In this document: piece by piece, positions 1 to 7,791 of the stretch
How positions within the stretch are numbered: position 1 is the first letter of the stretch
Layout of the letters: each line of letters opens with the position of its first letter
Source: JALYSX01 sp036510515
GTDB taxonomy: Bacteria > Vulcanimicrobiota > Vulcanimicrobiia > Vulcanimicrobiales > Vulcanimicrobiaceae
Length of the DNA: 24,865 nt
Assembly (NCBI GenBank): GCA_036510515.1
Contig: DATCDS010000064.1
Location: 1 to 24,865, forward strand
Direction of reading: 5' to 3'
Notes under the pieces: model-generated
Database searches by the model: none
Told to the model about the DNA's origin: nothing
The model's input: only the letters and a program-made list of their open reading frames with translations
Program-made: the position numbers and the translations under genes

Positions 1-107
1 CCAACGCGGCCAGCGATGCAGAAGAGAGCAAGAAGCCGCTGCGTTTCATCGATGTCGGATTCGCAGGCAAGGTGGTAGTTCCCGGGGTCGGTGTCGAAGA
101 GAACGCC

Positions 108-956
108 ATGGAACCCGTCGACGCAACCGACCCAGGGAACGCCACCTCGGTTAGCGTCGACCGCGCAACGTTCGTCGGCCTCACGGCCGGCGCCGCGGTC
201 GGTCTGGCCGCGACCGCGCGCGCGACGGCGCAGATGGTCCTGGGCAAAACGCATCCGCCACTGGTAGCCGAAGACGATCCCGCCATCGTCGCGCAGTGGA
301 TTGACGAGCCGCCAGGCTACGCCGCGTGGCCCAAGGATGCGACGGCGGCGACGCCGTCGTTGGTCGTGATCATGCACATTTGGGGCGTCGATACGTCGAT
401 CCGCGACGTCGTGCGGCGCTATGCCAAAGCCGGCATTGCCGCCATCGCACCCAATCTCTTCGCGCGCGAGCATGCTCCCAGCGGCGACGGCGTCAGCGAC
501 ATGGCCATCTTTCGGCCGTTTTCCAAACAGCTCGATCGCACGCAGTACGACGGCGACATCCGCCTCGCCGCAGCTTGGCTGGCCGCGAAATTTCCGCAGG
601 GCAAGATCGGGATCACCGGATTCTGCATGGGCGCTACGATCGTGCTGCAACAGACGATCGACAACCCCAGCCTGTTTGCAGCAGCCGCGCCGTTCTACGG
701 TGCCGTCAAGGACATCGATCCGGCCAAGGTAACGATCCCGATCTGCGGCAGCTACGGACAGCGCGATACGTCGATTCCGGCCGACGACGTGCTCGCGTGG
801 AAGAAGGCCCTGCGCGTCGCCAACGACATCGTCGAATATCCGCAAGCGGGCCACGCCTTTTTCGACGATCAGCGCGCGTCGTACGTTCCCAGCGCGGCCC
901 AAGATGCATGGCTGCGCACGCTCTCGTTCTTCACGAAATATCTGGTGACGGCATGA
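108..956 (+). CDS. Exported dienelactone hydrolase-family protein (5' end uncertain)
   Basis: This is an alpha/beta hydrolase of the dienelactone hydrolase (DLH) family. Counting from ATG 108, the nucleophile Cys173 sits in GFCMGA, Asp220 in GQRDTS and His249 in AGHAFF, the Cys-Asp-His triad of the family. The usual CMGG is CMGA here. A hydrophobic segment (about residues 20-43, alanine and glycine rich) precedes the domain and looks like a Tat- or Sec-type signal, with only one arginine before it, so export or membrane anchoring is inferred. The reading frame has no stop back to base 3, so translation could begin at GTG 72 or left of the window. ATG 108 was chosen because the signal-like segment follows it closely. 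The stop overlaps the rmuC start as ATGA. The natural substrate cannot be named. Confidence 0.8.
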   Translation: MEPVDATDPGNATSVSVDRATFVGLTAGAAVGLAATARATAQMVLGKTHPPLVAEDDPAIVAQWIDEPPGYAAWPKDATAATPSLVVIMHIWGVDTSIRDVVRRYAKAGIAAIAPNLFAREHAPSGDGVSDMAIFRPFSKQLDRTQYDGDIRLAAAWLAAKFPQGKIGITGFCMGATIVLQQTIDNPSLFAAAAPFYGAVKDIDPAKVTIPICGSYGQRDTSIPADDVLAWKKALRVANDIVEYPQAGHAFFDDQRASYVPSAAQDAWLRTLSFFTKYLVTA

Positions 957-2194
957 TCGAACTGGCAGTCCTAGTTGCCGGATTGGCGATCGGCGCCGCG
1001 ATCGCGTGGCCGGTCGCGCAGAGCCGCTTGCGCCCGCGCGTGGAGCGGGCCGAACGCGATCTGGCGATCGCCCAAACGCGCGTTGACGTCGCCTCGCAAA
1101 CCCAAACGCAAGCCATAGAAGCGCTGCTCGAACGGGCGAAGAACGAACTGCGCGACGCCACGGCCGCCCGTGCGGGTGAAAAGGTCGGCGATCTGGTCGC
1201 ACCGATGAGCGAGAAGCTCTCGCAGTTCAACAAATTGATCAACGAGCTGGAGGCCGGGCGCCAAAAGGACGCCGGCAGTTTGCGCGAGCAAATTTCCAGC
1301 CTGCTCAATCGTACGGAAAAGCTGGAAACGGCAACCTCGAGCCTGACCAGCCAGACCTCGACGCTGGTCACCGCCCTGCGCAATCCGACGACGCGCGGCA
1401 AATGGGGCGAGATGCAGCTGCGCAACGTGGTCGAGAAGGCCGGCATGCTGCCCTACTGCGATTTCACGGAACAGCAGACGATCACCGTCGACGGCGGCCG
1501 CTTCCGCCCGGACATGACGATCAACTTGCCGGACGACCGGCGCGTCTTCGTCGATGCAAAGGCACCGACCGACGCGATGCAAGCCGCGCTCGACGCCGTC
1601 GACGACGACGCGCGGCGCGCGCTGGTGACCCAGCACGCCAAGGCGTTGCAGGATCACATCGACGCGCTGGCCCGCAAGAACTATCAAGGCGCCGCGGGCT
1701 CGGCCGACTTCGTCATCATGTTCGTTCCCGGCGAGTCGTTCTTAAGCGCGGCCTGCAACGAGAAGCCGATGCTGATCGAATACGCGCTGGACAAGGGCGT
1801 GCTGGTCACCGGACCGCTGGCGCTGATCAGCTTGCTGCGCTCGTTTTCGATGGGCTGGCAGGCCGTGCGGCAAGAAGAGAACGCCAAGCGCATCGCCGCG
1901 ATCGGTCGCGAACTGTACGAGCGCGCCCAACGCTTTGCCGAGCACCTGGTGCGCATTCGCAAAGGCCTCGAGGGTTCGGTCGAGGCCTTCAACGGCGCGG
2001 TCGGCTCCTACGAAACGCGCCTGCTGCCGCAAGGCCGCAAGCTCAAAGACGAAGCCGCGCTAACCGCCGACGATCTTCCCGACATCGGCGTCATCGACAC
2101 GACCGCACGCGCGATCACCGCGCTGGATGCCACGCCGAGTTCGGCGCGCCGCCCCCGCTCCCAATCGCTCTTCCCGCCCGACCAAACCGCATAG
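953..2194 (+). CDS. rmuC: DNA recombination protein RmuC homologue
   Basis: This 413-residue protein has the RmuC layout: an N-terminal hydrophobic anchor (residues 1-20), a predicted coiled coil (about 25-140) and the RmuC domain from about residue 146, opening with TTRGKWGEMQL and including RPDMTINLPDDRRVFVDAKAP and the ADFVIMFVPGES core. RmuC proteins limit inversions at short inverted repeats and have a nuclease-like fold; the biochemistry is not settled. The start is ATG 953, which overlaps the upstream stop (ATGA) and suggests translational coupling. The frame stays open to 326, but that longer stretch is the out-of-phase image of the hydrolase gene. It ends 36 bases from the convergent peroxiredoxin gene, with no clear terminator between them. 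Confidence 0.93.
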   Translation: MIELAVLVAGLAIGAAIAWPVAQSRLRPRVERAERDLAIAQTRVDVASQTQTQAIEALLERAKNELRDATAARAGEKVGDLVAPMSEKLSQFNKLINELEAGRQKDAGSLREQISSLLNRTEKLETATSSLTSQTSTLVTALRNPTTRGKWGEMQLRNVVEKAGMLPYCDFTEQQTITVDGGRFRPDMTINLPDDRRVFVDAKAPTDAMQAALDAVDDDARRALVTQHAKALQDHIDALARKNYQGAAGSADFVIMFVPGESFLSAACNEKPMLIEYALDKGVLVTGPLALISLLRSFSMGWQAVRQEENAKRIAAIGRELYERAQRFAEHLVRIRKGLEGSVEAFNGAVGSYETRLLPQGRKLKDEAALTADDLPDIGVIDTTARAITALDATPSSARRPRSQSLFPPDQTA

Positions 2195-2230
2195 CGCGTC
2201 GGCCGTCAACGCGCGGCGCGCGGATGCGTC

Positions 2231-2770
2231 TTACTGCCGAGACTTCCAGGCTTTCAGGGCGGCTAGCGTGTTGGCGACGTGCTGGTCGGGATTGAGGTTG
2301 GTGTAGGTGTAAAGGATCTTGCCGTCGGGCGCGATCACGTACGACGTGCGGTTGGCGTACTTGGGGACTTGCGCGAGCACGGAGTCGTACGACTTCATCA
2401 CGGCTTGATTGGTATCGGCGGCAACGGCAAACTTGCTGCGGCATTCCGAGACCGAAAACTTCTGGAGCGTGGCGATCGGGTCGTGCGAGACGCCGATCAC
2501 GGTCGCGCCCAGAGCCTTATATTTGTCGATCGCCGCCGCGAAATCGTGCGCCTCGATCGTGCACCCGGTCGTAAACGCCGCGGGGTAGAAGTAGAGAACG
2601 ACCGGGCCCTTCTTGAGCGCGTCGGCTAGGCTGAACGTGAAGACCTTGCCGCCTTGGGAGGCTTGCAGGGTGAAGTTGGGAGCGACCGTCCCGACGTCGA
2701 GGGCCGCCAATGCAGGCGCGGCCGACAGCCCGATGGCGACGGCCATGGCGATTGCGAAACGGCGTATCAT
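2231..2770 (-). CDS. Exported peroxiredoxin (AhpC/TSA, Bcp-like)
   Basis: This is a 179-residue thiol peroxidase of the AhpC-TSA superfamily, closest by eye to the PrxQ/Bcp group. A Sec-type signal peptide (MIRRF, then a hydrophobic stretch ending ALA near residue 22) suggests it acts outside the cytoplasm. The PxxxTxxC signature is present: Pro63, Thr67 and peroxidatic Cys70. The PrxQ resolving cysteine five residues later is missing (His75). The only other cysteine is Cys110, which could resolve the sulfenic acid. A purine-rich ribosome-binding site lies 8 bases before ATG. It is 45 bases downstream of the acyl-CoA dehydrogenase on the same strand and may share its transcript. Confidence 0.9.
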   Translation of the reverse strand: MIRRFAIAMAVAIGLSAAPALAALDVGTVAPNFTLQASQGGKVFTFSLADALKKGPVVLYFYPAAFTTGCTIEAHDFAAAIDKYKALGATVIGVSHDPIATLQKFSVSECRSKFAVAADTNQAVMKSYDSVLAQVPKYANRTSYVIAPDGKILYTYTNLNPDQHVANTLAALKAWKSRQ

Positions 2771-2778
2771 GATTTCGT

Positions 2779-2783
2779 CTCCC
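2779..2783 (-). promoter_or_regulatory. Ribosome-binding site of the peroxiredoxin gene
   Basis: On the minus strand GGGAG lies 8 bases before the ATG at 2770. This fixes the start so that the signal peptide is included. Confidence 0.6.
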
Positions 2784-2815
2784 TCTGTGAGTTCTAGCAG
2801 GTTTGGTGAGTCACG

Positions 2816-3964
2816 CTAAAGTCCCATCATCCGGCTCAAGACGACGCGCTGCACTTCGTTCGTGCCCTCGCCGATCTCGTTAATTTTCTGGTCGCGATAC
2901 ATGCGCGACACCGGATATTCGTCCATGAAGCCGTACCCACCGTGGATCTGCACGGCCTGGTTGACGACGCGGTGCGAAAGCTCGGCGGAAAAAAGCTTTG
3001 CGAAACTGGCCGACTGATTGAAGTCGCGTCCGTTATCCTTTTCCCAGGCGGCCTTGAGCACCATGACCTTCGCATGTTCGATCTCGCAGAGCATGTCGAC
3101 GAGCTTGAACGCAATCGCCTGAAACTTGGCGATCGTTTTTCCGAAGGCTTTACGTTCCTTGGCGTAGGCGATCGCTTCGTCGTACGCGCCCATCGATAAG
3201 CCGACCGAGAGCGCGGCCACCGATATGCGCCCTCCCTCGAGAACCGTGAGAAACTGCTTGAGCCCTTCGCCGCGCTTTCCCAGAAGGTTCTCCTGGGGAA
3301 CGGTCGCGTCGACGAACGCTAGCTCGCGGGTATCCGACGCGCGCCACCCCATCTTTTTATATTTCTTGCTGCGCGTAAAGCCGGGCGTGTCTTGCGGGAC
3401 GATCAGATTGCTGATCTCGGGCTTCCCGTCCGGACGCTTGCCCGTTACCGCGGTGATCGTCGTTCCGCCGCTGATGTCGGTACCCGAGTTCGTGATGAAC
3501 GCTTTGGTGCCGTTGACCAGCCAGTGGCCGTCGCGCAGTTCGGCTTTGGTCTGACAGTTGCCGGCATCGCTGCCGGCGTCGGGTTCGGTCAACCCGAATC
3601 CCCACAGTTGCTTGCCTTGTGCCAGCGGGATCAGGTAGTTCTGTTTTTGCTCTTGGGTGCCGTACAGGAAGAAGGGCGTGGCTCCCAGCGAGACGTGTGC
3701 GGCCATCGTGATGGCCGTCGATGCGTCGACGCGCGCGAGCTCCATCACCGCCAGCGCGTACGACACCGTGTCGGCGCCGGCGCCTCCGTACTCTTCGGGA
3801 AACGGCAGGCCCATGAATCCTAAGCCGGCCATTTTCTCGACGAGGTCGTAGGGAAACGCCTCCTCGCGATCCATCTGCTCGGCCCGCGGACGAACCTCGC
3901 CGTGCGCGAATTCGCGCGCCAGCGACTGGATCGCCCTCTGTTCGTCGGTCAGATCGAAGTTCAT
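2816..3964 (-). CDS. Acyl-CoA dehydrogenase
   Basis: This 382-residue FAD-dependent acyl-CoA dehydrogenase oxidises acyl-CoA to the 2-enoyl-CoA and passes electrons to ETF. Its length is normal for the family. It has the N-terminal helical domain (FDLTDEQRAIQ), the middle beta domain with LTEPDAGSD and the C-terminal helices with AFGKTIAKFQAI. The catalytic base is probably Glu366 in GEGTNEVQR, the position used by short-, medium- and butyryl-CoA dehydrogenases. QIHGGYGFMDEYPVSRMYRD is a signature near the C-terminus. The start is ATG 3964; upstream codons open in this frame are antisense to ftsE. Chain length and branched versus straight preference cannot be read from the sequence. It diverges from ftsE across 48 bases. 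Confidence 0.94.
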   Translation of the reverse strand: MNFDLTDEQRAIQSLAREFAHGEVRPRAEQMDREEAFPYDLVEKMAGLGFMGLPFPEEYGGAGADTVSYALAVMELARVDASTAITMAAHVSLGATPFFLYGTQEQKQNYLIPLAQGKQLWGFGLTEPDAGSDAGNCQTKAELRDGHWLVNGTKAFITNSGTDISGGTTITAVTGKRPDGKPEISNLIVPQDTPGFTRSKKYKKMGWRASDTRELAFVDATVPQENLLGKRGEGLKQFLTVLEGGRISVAALSVGLSMGAYDEAIAYAKERKAFGKTIAKFQAIAFKLVDMLCEIEHAKVMVLKAAWEKDNGRDFNQSASFAKLFSAELSHRVVNQAVQIHGGYGFMDEYPVSRMYRDQKINEIGEGTNEVQRVVLSRMMGL

Positions 3965-4012
3965 CGCTCGGAGGTATAGGCCGCCGCGGTCGGAAAACCC
4001 CTCGTCATATCC

Positions 4013-4723
4013 ATGATTTCCTTGCGTAACGTCACGCTGGCGTATCCCAATGGTGTCCGCGCCCTCGAAGCGGTCACGCTCGAGATCGGCAAGGGCGAGT
4101 TCGTGTTCCTGGTGGGCCATTCCGGAACCGGAAAGACCAGCTTGCTGCGCCTGCTCTACCGCGAGATGTTCCCGACCGGCGGCGAGATCGTCGTCGACGG
4201 CATCCGGGTGGACCGTCTGCGGCACGCGCGCGTGCCGGCGCTGCGCCGCCACCTCGGCGTCGTTTTCCAAGATTTCAAACTCTTGGGCGACAAGACCGTC
4301 TGGGAGAACGTCGCCTTCGCAATGCAGGTGACCGGCGCGCACACGCGCGACATCATGCGTCAGGTGCCGCGCACGCTCGATCTCGTCGGGCTGGCACACA
4401 AGAGCCGCATGTTTCCGGGCGAACTTTCCGGCGGCGAGCAGCAACGTACGGCCATCGCGCGCGCCTTGGTAAACAACCCGAAATTATTGCTGTGCGACGA
4501 ACCGAGCGGAAATCTCGACCCGACCAATACGACCGAAATTATGGAGCTGCTACAGCGCATCAACCTCAAGGGAACGACGATCGTGGTCGCGACGCACAAT
4601 CAAGCCGTCGTCGACCGCATGCGACGACGCGTCATCCGATTGGAAGACGGTCGCGTCGTCGCCGACGAAGAACGGGGCTACTATTATCTTGGATTGGGGC
4701 AGAGTAAAGTTCTTTCTGGGTGA
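4013..4723 (+). CDS. ftsE: Cell division ATP-binding protein FtsE
   Basis: This 236-residue ABC ATPase works with FtsX at the division septum. Walker A is at residues 35-43 (GHSGTGKTS), the ABC signature at 138-142 (LSGGE, followed by QQRTAIARAL), Walker B ends at Asp162-Glu163 (CDEPSGNLD), and the H-loop His195 is in ATHNQ. The opening residues match FtsE rather than other transporters. FtsEX does not transport; it couples ATP hydrolysis to activation of periplasmic murein hydrolases in studied bacteria. It overlaps ftsX by 35 bases and heads the envelope block. No strong ribosome-binding site precedes ATG 4013. Confidence 0.96.
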   Translation: MISLRNVTLAYPNGVRALEAVTLEIGKGEFVFLVGHSGTGKTSLLRLLYREMFPTGGEIVVDGIRVDRLRHARVPALRRHLGVVFQDFKLLGDKTVWENVAFAMQVTGAHTRDIMRQVPRTLDLVGLAHKSRMFPGELSGGEQQRTAIARALVNNPKLLLCDEPSGNLDPTNTTEIMELLQRINLKGTTIVVATHNQAVVDRMRRRVIRLEDGRVVADEERGYYYLGLGQSKVLSG

Positions 4724-5570
4724 GGTTTTTCGAAACTTTACTCGGAACGCCGGAATGCAAGCTACGGCAATCGGTACCGTCGCGGTTACCGTCGCGCTCT
4801 TGGGCGCGTTCGTCTTCGTGCGCGTCACCTTGGCCGGTCTGGGGACGCAGATCCTCGATCAAATCGAGATCTCCGTCTACATGAAGGCCGACGCAACGCC
4901 GTCGCAAGTCGCCGCAGCTCGCAGCGCCCTAGCGCGCGACCCACGCGTGGCTTCGGTCGAACACGTTTCGCGAGCCGCCGGCTTGGCCCAACTGCGCCAG
5001 GAGACTCGCGGCGTCATCGACATGTCGATCATTTCCGCGAATTTTCTCCCCGAAAAGCTGCGCGTGCGAGCCAAGAACCTCGACAACGTTCCCGCGATCG
5101 CGGCGTCGATCGGGAAAATACGGGGAGTCGACAACGTCGTCTACAACCCGCCCGTCGTTCAGCGCTTGCTGCAATTGGGCACGGTGATGCGCCGTATCGG
5201 CATCGCGGTCATCGCGATCTTCGTGCTGGTCGCCGGCATCATCATTTCTAACACGATCCGCTTGACAGTGTTCGCGCGGCGCCGCGAAATCGCGATCATG
5301 CAGCTCGTGGGCGCGACCAATTTCTACATTCGGCTGCCGTTCATCTGTGAGGGGTTTTTGGACGGCATCCTGGGCTCGGCGTTGGCCGTCGTCGTGCTCG
5401 CTATCGTAAAAACGGCGGTTTGGCAACGTCTTCTCGAAGCGTTACCGTGGGCGGCCCTGGGTTCCGCGCGATTCGACGCCCCGCTGCTCGCGCTCGAACT
5501 CTTGGTCGTCGGCGGTGCGCTGGGAATCGTAGCATCGTGGATATCGGTCGGACGTTATCTCCGCGCCTAA
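4689..5570 (+). CDS. ftsX: Cell division membrane protein FtsX
   Basis: This 293-residue integral membrane partner of FtsE has the standard topology: a cytoplasmic N-terminus (KFFLGEVFRNFTRN), a first membrane helix at about 25-47, a periplasmic loop at about 48-165, which in other bacteria binds the hydrolase activator, and three further helices at about 167-190, 217-243 and 265-289. A motif before the third helix (RRREIAIMQLVGATNFYIRLPF) is typical of the family. The only start that keeps the full N-terminus is TTG 4689, inside ftsE. The overlap implies translational coupling. The next gene starts 28 bases after the stop. Confidence 0.93.
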   Translation: MDWGRVKFFLGEVFRNFTRNAGMQATAIGTVAVTVALLGAFVFVRVTLAGLGTQILDQIEISVYMKADATPSQVAAARSALARDPRVASVEHVSRAAGLAQLRQETRGVIDMSIISANFLPEKLRVRAKNLDNVPAIAASIGKIRGVDNVVYNPPVVQRLLQLGTVMRRIGIAVIAIFVLVAGIIISNTIRLTVFARRREIAIMQLVGATNFYIRLPFICEGFLDGILGSALAVVVLAIVKTAVWQRLLEALPWAALGSARFDAPLLALELLVVGGALGIVASWISVGRYLRA

Positions 5571-5598
5571 CGCCGCGGCCGCGCGGCCGGACGAGCCC

Positions 5599-6555
5599 GT
5601 GAGAACGTCGCGCGACGAGGGTCCCCACCGCATCTTGGTGGTCGACGACGATCGCAACTTGCGAAAAATTATCGCGACGAATCTGGAACTAGCGGGCTAC
5701 CACGTGACGCCGGCGACCGGCGGGCAAGAAGCCCTGGATCACCTCGAAGGCGAGGCTTGCGATCTGGTTTTGCTGGACGTGATGATGCCATACATGGACG
5801 GCTACGAGGTCGCGGGGCACATTCGCAGCCATCACAACCCGACGATCTCGCATCTGCCGATCATCATGATCACGGCCAAGAGCGAAAGCGAAGACAAGAT
5901 CCGTGGCTTCGACTCGGGCATCGACGACTACATCACCAAACCGTTCGCCTCGCACGAACTGCTCGCGCGCGTTCGCGCGAAGATTCGACGCATCGAGATC
6001 GACGCTTCCCTGTCGCCGCTCACGCGCTTGCCCGGCAACCTTTCGATCGAACGCGAACTCAACCGCCGTATCGCTTCAAAGACGATCTTCGCGGTGCTCT
6101 ATCTCGACCTTAACTCGTTCAAGGCGTTTAACGACGTCTATGGATTCGTGCACGGCGACGAGGCGATCACCATGGTCGCGAACATCGTGACCGACGTCGT
6201 GCGGCGGCGCGGAACGCCCGGCGACTTCGTCGGGCACATCGGCGGTGACGACTTTATCGTCGTCACCGCGATCGATCGCGCGACCGAGGTGGCCGGCGAG
6301 ATAATCGCCGACTTCGACCGCGAGATCCGCACGCTATACAACGCCCAGGACTTGCATCACGGCTATATCGAAACCCGAGATCGCCGCGGGTCGCTCAACC
6401 GCTTTCCGATCATGACGCTGTCGATCGCGATCATCACCAACGAGCGGCGCGCGTTCGCGCGCTACGCCGAGATCGGCGAAATCGCGGCGGAACTCAAGCG
6501 TTATGCAAAATCTCTAACGGGGTCGGTCTACGTGAAGGACAAGCGCACGACGTGA
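5599..6555 (+). CDS. Response regulator with REC and GGDDF (diguanylate cyclase-like) domains
   Basis: The N-terminal receiver domain is complete: acidic cluster Asp16-Asp18, phospho-acceptor Asp60 in LLDVMMP, Thr92 and Lys114 in TKPF. The second domain has GGDEF-family features: PLTRLPGN near 140, YLDLNSFKAFNDVYGFVHGD at 168-187 and the active-site loop GGDDF at 215-219. The catalytic Glu of GG(D/E)EF is Asp218 here, so cyclase activity is uncertain; it could be a c-di-GMP or GTP sensor. The start is GTG 5599. The final TGA overlaps the M23 gene start (GTGA). The gene lies between ftsX and its presumed hydrolase, so a link to division or envelope remodelling is inferred. No sensor kinase is nearby. 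Confidence 0.88.
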   Translation: MRTSRDEGPHRILVVDDDRNLRKIIATNLELAGYHVTPATGGQEALDHLEGEACDLVLLDVMMPYMDGYEVAGHIRSHHNPTISHLPIIMITAKSESEDKIRGFDSGIDDYITKPFASHELLARVRAKIRRIEIDASLSPLTRLPGNLSIERELNRRIASKTIFAVLYLDLNSFKAFNDVYGFVHGDEAITMVANIVTDVVRRRGTPGDFVGHIGGDDFIVVTAIDRATEVAGEIIADFDREIRTLYNAQDLHHGYIETRDRRGSLNRFPIMTLSIAIITNERRAFARYAEIGEIAAELKRYAKSLTGSVYVKDKRTT

Positions 6556-7760
6556 AGCGGACCCTGGCCATCGTCCTGCTGCTCGCACTGTCGCCGGCGG
6601 CCGCGCCGGCGGTCGCACGGACGCACCGGCCGACGATCGCAGAGAAAATCCACGCCGCAAAGATCAAGGCCGAACAGCTCCAGCATAGGCTGCACGAGAA
6701 GCGACTCGAGCTCAACCTCGCCACCAATAAGGTCAACGACCTTGTTGGCCAGCTCGATCAAACCAATGCCGCCATCGGCGAAGTGCGCGCGCGCATCGGG
6801 CAACTGGATGCAAACGAGCGCGGCACGCAAGCGCGGCTCGCCTGGAATACCGTCCAGTTACGCGCGGCGCAGCGATCGCTGGACTTGCAGGACGCCCTGC
6901 TGCGTCGACGCTTGGTCTCGATTTACGAAAACGGCGACATCCAATATCTCAACGTCCTGCTCTCCGCACATTCGTTCAGCGAGTTCGTCGAACGCTGGGA
7001 AGACCTGCGGCTGCTCATCGCCGCCAACCAGCAGACGGTGCGTGCGCGCAAGGCCACCGCCAAGCGTGTCGCAGGCATTCAATCGGCGTTGCTGGCCACC
7101 GCGCAGGCGCTCGCACGTCAGCGGCAGCAGCAGGCGCAAGCGCAGACCCAGCTCTCCGCGCTATCGAGCGAACGCGGCGAGCTGGTTGCCGTCGCGGCCC
7201 AGCAGCGTCACGGCGTCGCCGTGCAAGTCGCGATGATCGAGGACCTCACTGCCGCCCAGGAAGCACAGCTCGAAGCGCTCATTACCCAACGCGAGCGCGA
7301 GTTGGCCGCCGCCCAAGCCTCGCAACGCCGCGCGGCCGGCATCGCGGGCGTGATCGCGCCGCCCAATAGCGGGGCACCCTCGGCGCTTTCGTGGCCGCTA
7401 TCCGGACCGATCACTTCGCCGTTCGGATGGCGTCACATTAGCGGGAGGGCGCCGGACTTTCACCCCGGATTGGACATCGGCGTCAACGTCGGAACGACGG
7501 TCGCCGCCGCCTCCTCGGGAACCGTCATCATGGCGCAGTGGTACGGCGGTTACGGCAACTACGTCCTGATCGATCACGGCGGGGGCATCTCGACGGGCTA
7601 CGGCCACCTCTCGCAAATTTTCGTGACCGTCGGCCAGGTCGTGCAGCGGGGCCAAGCGATTGCCGCCTCGGGGAATACCGGCGACTCGACCGGGCCCCAT
7701 CTGCATTTCGAGGTCCGCAAACACGGCAAGCCGATCGACCCAGCTCCCTGGCTGCATTAA
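6552..7760 (+). CDS. Periplasmic M23 peptidoglycan endopeptidase, EnvC-like
   Basis: This 402-residue protein has a signal peptide (residues 1 to about 22), a long coiled coil (about 28-260, many Gln/Ala/Arg heptads) and a C-terminal LytM/M23 domain (about 275-400). The zinc ligands look intact: His304 and Asp308 in HPGLDIG and His385 in HLHFE, with the catalytic-site His352 in GYGHLS. This suggests a real DD-endopeptidase, unlike E. coli EnvC, whose LytM site is degenerate and only activates amidases. The coiled-coil plus LytM layout next to ftsEX is the arrangement of hydrolases regulated by FtsX. The start GTG 6552 overlaps the upstream stop (GTGA). Confidence 0.92.
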   Translation: MKRTLAIVLLLALSPAAAPAVARTHRPTIAEKIHAAKIKAEQLQHRLHEKRLELNLATNKVNDLVGQLDQTNAAIGEVRARIGQLDANERGTQARLAWNTVQLRAAQRSLDLQDALLRRRLVSIYENGDIQYLNVLLSAHSFSEFVERWEDLRLLIAANQQTVRARKATAKRVAGIQSALLATAQALARQRQQQAQAQTQLSALSSERGELVAVAAQQRHGVAVQVAMIEDLTAAQEAQLEALITQRERELAAAQASQRRAAGIAGVIAPPNSGAPSALSWPLSGPITSPFGWRHISGRAPDFHPGLDIGVNVGTTVAAASSGTVIMAQWYGGYGNYVLIDHGGGISTGYGHLSQIFVTVGQVVQRGQAIAASGNTGDSTGPHLHFEVRKHGKPIDPAPWLH

Positions 7761-7791
7761 GCGTGGACGCGTAGGGTAGACTTTACAGACA

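Noticed and set aside
326..952. 5' extension of the rmuC frame
   Set aside because: These codons overlap the hydrolase gene out of phase and give Arg-rich nonsense. RmuC begins with its membrane anchor at ATG 953.
2195..2230. Possible hairpin (GCGCGT/ACGCGC) between convergent rmuC and the peroxiredoxin gene
   Set aside because: The six-base stem has a 9-base loop and no T-run. In DNA this GC-rich such pairs are frequent by chance.
3965..4444. 5' extension of the acyl-CoA dehydrogenase frame
   Set aside because: It is antisense to ftsE. The family N-terminus (MNFDLTDEQ) starts at 3964.
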